The notes under the pieces are model-generated. The model was not told where the DNA came from. It did not search any database and worked only from the letters and a program-made list of their open reading frames with translations. From assembly GCF_029623955.1 (NCBI RefSeq), contig NZ_JARSBP010000009.1, forward strand, positions 165,075-229,074: a DNA stretch of 64,000 nucleotides, read 5' to 3'. Of the stretch, positions 59,049 through 64,000 are shown piece after piece. This DNA comes from Mycobacterium sp. 236(2023) (GTDB lineage Bacteria; Actinomycetota; Actinomycetes; Mycobacteriales; Mycobacteriaceae). The position numbers were made by a program, and so were the translations under genes. Numbering within the stretch: position 1 is the first letter of the stretch; each line of letters starts with the position of its first letter.

Positions 59049-60939
59049 CGCCGCGCCGCTCCCCGAGATGCTCGGCCAGGAACCGGTCAACGGTGCGAAA
59101 CATGTCAATCGTGTTGTCGGGGTTGACGAACCCGTGCCCCTCGTCCTCCTTGACCATGTACTCGACGTCGACGCCTCGCCCGCGCAGCGCCGCGACCAGG
59201 TTGTCCGATTCGGCCTGGACCACGCGTGCGTCGTTGGCGCCCTGGATCACCAGCAGCGGCGTCCGGATCTGGTCGACCTTGGTGATCGGGGAGCGAGCGA
59301 GCATGTCGGCCAGCTCGTCGGGGTCGTCCGGGTTCCCGACGTAGAGGTGCCAGTTGTTGGCCAGGTGCGGCCGTGCGATCTCGGGCAGAGTGCGCATGAA
59401 GTTGGACAGGTCCGAGATACCGACGTAGTCGATGGCGGCGGCGAATACGTCCGGCGTGAACGTGATTCCGACCAATGTCGCATAGCCGCCGTAGGACCCG
59501 CCGAAGATGGCCACCCTGTCGGGGTCGGCGTAGCCCTCGTCGACGGCCCAGTTGACGCCGTCGATGAGGTCGTCATGCATCGTGCCGGCGAATTGCCCGA
59601 TGGCGGCCTTCATGAACGCCTTTCCGTAGCCCGATGATCCGCGGAAGTTGACCTGCAGCACCGCATATCCGCGGTTGGCCAGCAGTTGCGCGGCGGGCGC
59701 GTACATCCACCCGTCGCGCGCCCACGGCCCACCGTGGACGACGAGCACCATCGGCAGGTTTTCCGCCTCGATCCCGATGGGCAGCGTGAGGTAGCCGTGC
59801 AGGTCCAGCCCGTCGCGCGATGGGATCGTCACCGGCTGCATCGGGGCCAACTTCTCCGGGTCCAGGTGCGGGTAAGGCCGGAACAGCAGGCGACTCTCAC
59901 CTGTGGTGTGGTCGTAACGGTAGGTCAGGTTGGGGTCGCGGTCGTGGGTGAAGGTGACCAACCATTTCTGCCCCGTCCGATCTGAGGACAGCGCGCCGAT
60001 GTCACCGTCGGACAATTTCTCCAGATTCGCCAGCACGTCGGCGAATTGCGGATCGATCGTCTGAATCACCTGCCGCTCACCGAGATAACGGACAGCGAGG
60101 AGCTCACCGGTTGCTCTGTCCTGGATGAGCGGCTCGGGCAGGCCGGGCCACACCTGACTGCGTGCGTCGAGGTCGAAGGTCGGATGGCTGTCGACGGCGC
60201 GCTGCTTGCCGGTGGCGACGTCGAGCCGGACCAGGCGCGTCCGGTCGGTGCCCTCGTTGGATCCCATCCAGATCCCGGATCCGTCGGGGGTGACGACCAT
60301 CGGGTACATCCCCATGGGATAGTCGGCGCCGTCGTAGGTGACGATGCGGCGCCGTGACTGAGTCACTTTGTCCCACACGAAGATCTCGAGGTCACCATCC
60401 CTGGTGAGCGCTGTCGCGAAGAGATCACCGCCGCGGCTGACCATCCACCCGCTCAGATCGCCGGGGTTCTGCGCGATCGGGGTGAGTTCACCGGCGGCGA
60501 TGTCGAGTTCGTAGGCGTCCAGCGCCTGCACTGTGCGCTTGTTCGAGTAGACGATCGCCGTGCCCGGCATGTCGCCAGGCAGCTCGTAGACCGCCATCGC
60601 GCCCGGGAACGGTGTGAGATCGACGGGGACCGAATCCGGGTCGTCGAGGTTCACGCGAAAGATGTGCCAGTTCTCGTCACCGCCGGCATCCTGCAGATAA
60701 AGCAGCCAGCGCGAGTCGTGGGTCCACGAATAGTGGAGCACGCTGCGCGTCTCGTCGAAAGTGACGCAACGGGGTTCGATCCCGGAATCCCACGAGTCGA
60801 CGGCCTGTACCCAGATGTTCATCCGGTCGCGCCACGGCGCGAGGTAGGCGATGCGGGTTCCGTCGGGCGAGATCGTCGCACCGGCGCGAACCGGGGGCTT
60901 GAACAGATCTTCGACGGAGATGAGCTCGGGTGGCGGCAC
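59041..60939 (-). CDS. S9-family prolyl oligopeptidase-like peptidase
   Basis: The 632-residue protein has an N-terminal beta-propeller-like region (PDGTRIAYLAPWRDRMNIWVQ and repeated strands). A C-terminal alpha/beta hydrolase follows, with nucleophile Ser in IFGGSYGGYATL, Asp in LLVIQGANDARV and His in KEDEGHGFVNPDN. It hydrolyses peptides or acyl-amino acids in the cytoplasm; no signal peptide is visible. The GTG at 60939 follows AAAGGA at the right spacing. It may be controlled by the TetR gene upstream on the same strand. Confidence 0.92.
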   Translation of the reverse strand: MPPPELISVEDLFKPPVRAGATISPDGTRIAYLAPWRDRMNIWVQAVDSWDSGIEPRCVTFDETRSVLHYSWTHDSRWLLYLQDAGGDENWHIFRVNLDDPDSVPVDLTPFPGAMAVYELPGDMPGTAIVYSNKRTVQALDAYELDIAAGELTPIAQNPGDLSGWMVSRGGDLFATALTRDGDLEIFVWDKVTQSRRRIVTYDGADYPMGMYPMVVTPDGSGIWMGSNEGTDRTRLVRLDVATGKQRAVDSHPTFDLDARSQVWPGLPEPLIQDRATGELLAVRYLGERQVIQTIDPQFADVLANLEKLSDGDIGALSSDRTGQKWLVTFTHDRDPNLTYRYDHTTGESRLLFRPYPHLDPEKLAPMQPVTIPSRDGLDLHGYLTLPIGIEAENLPMVLVVHGGPWARDGWMYAPAAQLLANRGYAVLQVNFRGSSGYGKAFMKAAIGQFAGTMHDDLIDGVNWAVDEGYADPDRVAIFGGSYGGYATLVGITFTPDVFAAAIDYVGISDLSNFMRTLPEIARPHLANNWHLYVGNPDDPDELADMLARSPITKVDQIRTPLLVIQGANDARVVQAESDNLVAALRGRGVDVEYMVKEDEGHGFVNPDNTIDMFRTVDRFLAEHLGERRGDA

Positions 60940-61026
60940 GATTCATTCCTTTCGGGGGCGCTTCGGGCATGCGGCATCGGCGAGCCGACCGGCACGCGAG
61001 GTGTGATGTTGTTCTTGGGCCCGCGG

Positions 61027-61659
61027 TCAGCGGGTCACTGGTCCGCCAAGGCGCCCGTATGTTGCTTCAGTGATCGCCCGGTCCATCAGGGCCAGAGCTT
61101 CCTGTTGGGTGTATTTCTTCTTGTCGACGATGACCTCGACGCTGACGACCTCGTCGATCACCCGGAATGCTCCGGTGACCGCAGCCGCATAGAGCTTGAC
61201 GGTCAGATCGGATTCGTCGAGGTTTAGCCGGCGGGCAAGTATCGGCAGCAGGCCTTTCTCCATGTAGTCGTGGACCATCAGGTACGACGTGCGCAGGGTC
61301 GGATCCTCCAACGACAGCGTCGCGATCCGCATCGACCGGCGTTCGTCTTCCATGTCGTCATCGGACAGCGGATTGGATTCGGCGTTGGCAGCCAGGTGCT
61401 CCGACAGCGACAGGTTGTCCGGCCAGCGGCTCATGATCGCCACGAACCGGTCGGCGGACGTCGCGAGCACCGGTTCGACGCAGCTTTCCTTGCTCCTGAA
61501 GTACCGCCAGATCGTGCGCGTGGAAAGCCCTGCTGCCGCAGAGATTTCGTCGCCGCTGGTCGCCGCGACTCCCTTCGCCCAGAACAAATCGCAGGCGTGC
61601 CGCGACACCGCGAGCCGCGCGTGCGCCGCATCCGGACGAGCCTGAACGATGTCACCCAC
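61027..61659 (-). CDS. TetR-family transcriptional regulator
   Basis: The 210-residue protein has the TetR helix-turn-helix: RLAVSRHACDLFWAKGVAATSGDEISAAAGLSTRTIWRYFRSKE. A helical ligand-binding half follows, ending KKKYTQQEALALMDRAI. The start is uncertain: the GTG at 61659 lies directly on the AGGAGG. Two matching palindromic operators lie upstream at 61670-61708. It probably represses itself and perhaps the S9 peptidase gene downstream or the divergent ada-alkA gene. Confidence 0.9.
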   Translation of the reverse strand: MGDIVQARPDAAHARLAVSRHACDLFWAKGVAATSGDEISAAAGLSTRTIWRYFRSKESCVEPVLATSADRFVAIMSRWPDNLSLSEHLAANAESNPLSDDDMEDERRSMRIATLSLEDPTLRTSYLMVHDYMEKGLLPILARRLNLDESDLTVKLYAAAVTGAFRVIDEVVSVEVIVDKKKYTQQEALALMDRAITEATYGRLGGPVTR

Positions 61660-61669
61660 CTCCTACCAA

Positions 61670-61684
61670 TGTCACTTAGTGACA
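61670..61684. promoter_or_regulatory. TetR operator 1 (TGTCACTTAGTGACA)
   Basis: A 15-bp palindrome with 6-bp perfect arms TGTCAC/GTGACA lies 11 bases upstream of the tetR start. It is typical in size for a TetR-family site and is repeated in nearly identical form 24 bases to the right. Confidence 0.8.
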
Positions 61685-61693
61685 AGCTTACTG

Positions 61694-61708
61694 TGTCACT
61701 AAGTGACA
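61694..61708. promoter_or_regulatory. TetR operator 2 (TGTCACTAAGTGACA)
   Basis: This second palindrome differs from the first only in the central bases. Center-to-center distance is 24 bases, so two dimers would bind on similar faces of the helix. It lies about 90 bases before the ada-alkA start. Confidence 0.8.
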
Positions 61709-61799
61709 GCACTGTCAAGGCCGGTGGCCGAGCACCAGCCGCACAACCATGTCGTTTTCCCGCCAGTTATGTCGGTGACAACGTGTAATTGTCGATGTC

Positions 61800-63287
61800 A
61801 TGCACACCGATTTCGACCGTTGCCACCGAGCAGTCCAATCCAAGGACTCCCGGTTCGACGGGTGGTTCGTCACGGCCGTGCTCACCACGAACATCTATTG
61901 CCGACCGAGCTGTCCGGTACGGCCACCGTACGCCCGCAACATGCGGTTCTATCCGACGGCGGCCGCCGCGCAACGAGCTGGCTTTCGGGCCTGCAAGCGG
62001 TGCAGGCCGGATGCCTCACCGGGCTCTCCCGAGTGGAATGTGCGCGGGGATGTCGTCGCCCGCACGATGCGACTGATCGCCGACGGAACTGTCGACCGCG
62101 AGGGCGTCGGCGGACTTGCCGCCCGCGTGGGATACACGGCCCGGCAGCTGGAACGACTGATGCACGCCGAAGTGGGTGCCGCCCCGTTGGCATTGGCGCG
62201 GGCCCAGCGCACGCAGATGGCGCGAGTGCTGATCGAGACCACCGACATGGCGTTCAGCGATGTGGCGTTCGCGGCAGGCTTCTCGAGTATCCGGCAGTTC
62301 AACGACACCGTGCGCATGGTGTGCGACCTGACACCCACGATGCTGCGGAGTCGCGCGCGAACACGCTTCGGGCGCAACGAAACCGCAGGCACGGGCGTCA
62401 TGTCGCTGCGGCTCCCGGTGCGGGCCCCGTTCGCGTTCGAGGGCCTCTTCGGCCATCTGGCCGCGAGCGCGGTGCCTGGAGTCGAGGAGGTGCGCGACGG
62501 GGCGTTCCGGCGGACCCTGCGCCTTCCGAATGGCAGCGGCGTCGTCAGCCTGACCCCGTTCCCCGGCCATGTGCAGTGTCGCCTCGTCGTCGACGACTTC
62601 CGCGATCTGTCCGCGGCGATCGCCCGAACGAGGCGTCTCCTCGACCTCGACGCCGATCCCGAGGCGATCGTGGCTGCGCTCAGCTCCGATCCGGAGTTCG
62701 CCGCGCTCGTCGCCAAGGCGCCCGGCCAACGGATCCCCAGAACTGTCGACGAGCACGAACTGGCATTGCGCGTCGTGCTGGGACAGCAGGTTTCCCTTGC
62801 TGCGGCGCGCACCCATGCGGGGCGGCTTGCCTCGGCGTACGGAACGCCGATCGCGGATCCCGATGGCGGATTGACACACGTGTTCCCGTCCGTCGACCGT
62901 CTCCGCGAGATCGATCCGCAGCATCTGGCGTTCCCCAAGGCACGCCAGAAATCGCTGAACGCATTGATCGCCGCATTGGCCGACGGGAGCGTTGTCCTGG
63001 ATTCCGGATGCGACTGGGACGCAGCGAGGGCGCAACTGGTGGCGATCCCGGGCATCGGCCCGTGGACGGCGGAGATGATCGCGATGCGTGGCCTCGGGGA
63101 TCCCGACGCGTTTCCCGGCACCGATCTTGGTGTGCGTGTGGCGGCCGAACAGCTGGGACTGCCCTCGGCACCTGGGCCGCTGAGCGAACGCAGCCACGCC
63201 TGGCGGCCATGGCGTTCCTATGCGACACAACATCTTTGGACCGCTCTAGACCACGCCGTGAACCAATGGCCACCGAAGGAGAAGTGA
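61800..63287 (+). CDS. alkA: Ada-AlkA fusion: adaptive regulator and 3-methyladenine DNA glycosylase
   Basis: The 495-residue protein joins three parts. The Ada zinc domain includes NIYCRPSCPVRPPYARNMRF and FRACKRCRPD, whose first Cys accepts methyl from phosphotriesters. The AraC-type DNA-binding domain spans LAARVGYTARQLERLMHAEVG and DVAFAAGFSSIRQFNDTVR. The AlkA glycosylase includes LRVVLGQQVSLAAARTHAG and the helix-hairpin-helix LVAIPGIGPWTAEMIAMRGLGDPDAFPGTD with the catalytic Asp. It removes alkylated bases and activates the response. The ogt ATG overlaps its stop. It corresponds to Rv1317c. Confidence 0.96.
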   Translation: MHTDFDRCHRAVQSKDSRFDGWFVTAVLTTNIYCRPSCPVRPPYARNMRFYPTAAAAQRAGFRACKRCRPDASPGSPEWNVRGDVVARTMRLIADGTVDREGVGGLAARVGYTARQLERLMHAEVGAAPLALARAQRTQMARVLIETTDMAFSDVAFAAGFSSIRQFNDTVRMVCDLTPTMLRSRARTRFGRNETAGTGVMSLRLPVRAPFAFEGLFGHLAASAVPGVEEVRDGAFRRTLRLPNGSGVVSLTPFPGHVQCRLVVDDFRDLSAAIARTRRLLDLDADPEAIVAALSSDPEFAALVAKAPGQRIPRTVDEHELALRVVLGQQVSLAAARTHAGRLASAYGTPIADPDGGLTHVFPSVDRLREIDPQHLAFPKARQKSLNALIAALADGSVVLDSGCDWDAARAQLVAIPGIGPWTAEMIAMRGLGDPDAFPGTDLGVRVAAEQLGLPSAPGPLSERSHAWRPWRSYATQHLWTALDHAVNQWPPKEK

Positions 63288-63787
63288 TGACCGTGAAATT
63301 CCGGACGATGGACAGTCCGGTCGGATTGCTCACGCTGGCCGGCTCGGAAGGACGGTTGCAGCACCTTCGGATGGTCGACCAGACCTACGAACCGGATCGC
63401 GGGGACTGGCAACGCGACGACACCGCCTTCGCGGCCGCCGTCGCTCAATTGGACGAATACTTTGACGGTGGCCGGCAGGACTTCGACCTGGAGCTCGACC
63501 TGGTAGGGACGCCGTTTCAGCGAAAGGTCTGGCACGCCCTGTTGACCATTCCGTACGGCGAAACACGATCCTATGGGGAAATAGCGAGACAAATCGATAC
63601 GCCAAGCGCCTCGCGGGCTGTCGGACTGGCCAACGGGCACAATCCGATCGGCATCATCGTGCCCTGCCACCGAGTTATCGGCGCGAATGGAAATTTGACT
63701 GGATATGGCGGCGGACTGGACCGGAAAAGAATGCTTCTGGGAATGGAGAAAAGCAATTCTTCGTCCATTCCCACGCTATTTGATTGA
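63287..63787 (+). CDS. ogt: Methylated-DNA-protein cysteine methyltransferase
   Basis: The 166-residue protein removes alkyl groups from O6-alkylguanine by transfer to its own Cys. The active site IIVPCHRVIGANGNLTGYGGG is clear, with TPFQRKVWHALLTIPYGETRSYGEIA and SRAVGLANGHNP upstream. The ATG at 63287 overlaps the alkA stop (TGATG), with GAAGGAGAAG as ribosome site. With Ada-AlkA it forms a complete adaptive alkylation-repair operon (Rv1317c-Rv1316c). It converges with the rRNA operon. Confidence 0.97.
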   Translation: MTVKFRTMDSPVGLLTLAGSEGRLQHLRMVDQTYEPDRGDWQRDDTAFAAAVAQLDEYFDGGRQDFDLELDLVGTPFQRKVWHALLTIPYGETRSYGEIARQIDTPSASRAVGLANGHNPIGIIVPCHRVIGANGNLTGYGGGLDRKRMLLGMEKSNSSSIPTLFD

Positions 63788-63807
63788 GTGATCTTTCTGC
63801 ACAAATG

Positions 63808-63841
63808 CCTGTGCCCCCTGAACGAATTCAGGGGGCACAGG
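63808..63841. terminator. Strong 14-bp stem hairpin between ogt and 5S rRNA
   Basis: CCTGTGCCCCCTGA and TCAGGGGGCACAGG form a 14-bp perfect stem with a six-base loop. It lies just after the 5S gene on the minus strand and 20 bases after the ogt stop on the plus strand, so it probably ends transcription from both sides. It is best explained as the rRNA operon terminator. Confidence 0.8.
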
Positions 63842-63850
63842 TCTTAAAAT

Positions 63851-63966
63851 GTGTTCGGCGGTGTCCTACTTTTCCACCCGGGTGGGTAGTATCATCGGCG
63901 CTGGTAGGCTTAGCTTCCGGGTTCGGGATGGGTCCGGGCGTTTCCCTGCCGCTATTACCGCCGTAA
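63851..63966 (-). rRNA. rrf: 5S ribosomal RNA
   Basis: The minus strand reads GTTACGGCGGTAATAGCGGC... then CGCCCGGACCCATCCCGAAC, ...GAAGCTAAGCC..., and ends GGACACCGCCGAACAC, the mycobacterial 5S sequence. Ends are approximate by one or two bases. It is the last gene of an rRNA operon whose 23S and 16S lie to the right of the window. A terminator follows directly. Confidence 0.95.
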
Positions 63967-64000
63967 CTTTATTCACTTGTTCAGTGATTCCCCGTGGTGG
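63967..64000 (-). other. 23S-5S spacer of the rRNA operon
   Basis: The last 34 bases lie upstream of 5S on the minus strand and should belong to the transcribed spacer between 23S and 5S. There is too little sequence to define the 23S end. Confidence 0.6.

Noticed and set aside
61703..63787. 694-codon frame ending in ogt
   Set aside because: The upstream part is out-of-frame alkA sequence; ogt begins at the ATG overlapping the alkA stop.

Overview
The window comes from a mycobacterium, most likely a non-tuberculous Mycolicibacterium-type species. From about 30.7 kb to the right end, the gene order matches (in reverse orientation) the Mycobacterium tuberculosis block from Rv1343c (lprD) back to Rv1316c (ogt) and the single-copy rRNA operon: lprD, DUF3817, rdgB, rph, the Rv1339 phosphodiesterase, murI, rhomboid, cysM-cysO-mec, P1-family hydrolase, DUF2017, clpS, pncB, dinG, glgP/glgE/glgB, an YbbN-like thioredoxin, fadA4, methylmalonyl-CoA epimerase, nucS, an adenylyl cyclase, ada-alkA, ogt and then 5S rRNA. 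This half is high-GC housekeeping sequence. Differences from the M. tuberculosis layout include one HAMP adenylyl cyclase instead of three, a truncated glutaminase remnant, and extra genes (acyltransferase, zinc metallopeptidase lipoprotein, S9 peptidase, TetR).

The left 30.7 kb is accessory DNA. It ends at a large serine recombinase whose reading frame runs antisense through a tRNA-Leu(UAG) gene, which marks the right junction of an integrative element. The left end of the element lies outside the window. The 20.5-30.7 kb part is the element backbone: small cargo genes, two orphan DNA methyltransferases (C5 and MT-A70 type), a VirD4/TraD-like ATPase, a replication-relaxation protein and the recombinase. 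The 2-4 kb part holds three excisionase-like helix-turn-helix genes and an element-borne Lsr2 silencer.

The cargo falls into three groups. (i) At 4.7-6.7 kb there is a type VII secretion-type polymorphic toxin with a C-terminal restriction-endonuclease-fold domain, followed by its Imm52-like immunity gene. (ii) At 9.5-15.1 kb there is a regulator-rich block in which a HEPN-like gene, preceded by an XRE gene, has been split by an IS21-family element. The 5-bp target duplication is visible, and removing the element restores one uninterrupted 442-residue frame. (iii) At 15.3-20.05 kb there is a visibly AT-richer locus. It has a three-gene overlapping operon (ATP-grasp/PLP-decarboxylase fusion, transglutaminase-like protein, B12-binding radical SAM enzyme) converging on a C39-like cysteine-protease-fold protein. 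This locus looks like a small specialised-metabolite or peptide-modification pathway that I cannot match to a named system. It is the best candidate here for something undescribed.

In the core half, the genes form recognisable pathways: the CysO sulfur-carrier cysteine route (cysM-cysO-mec), the GlgE maltosyltransferase/branching-enzyme pair with divergent glycogen phosphorylase, and propionate/methylmalonyl metabolism (epimerase). DNA and nucleotide-pool repair is represented by nucS, ada-alkA, ogt, rdgB and dinG. All functional statements rest on reading translated motifs and on remembered family features; no searches were run.
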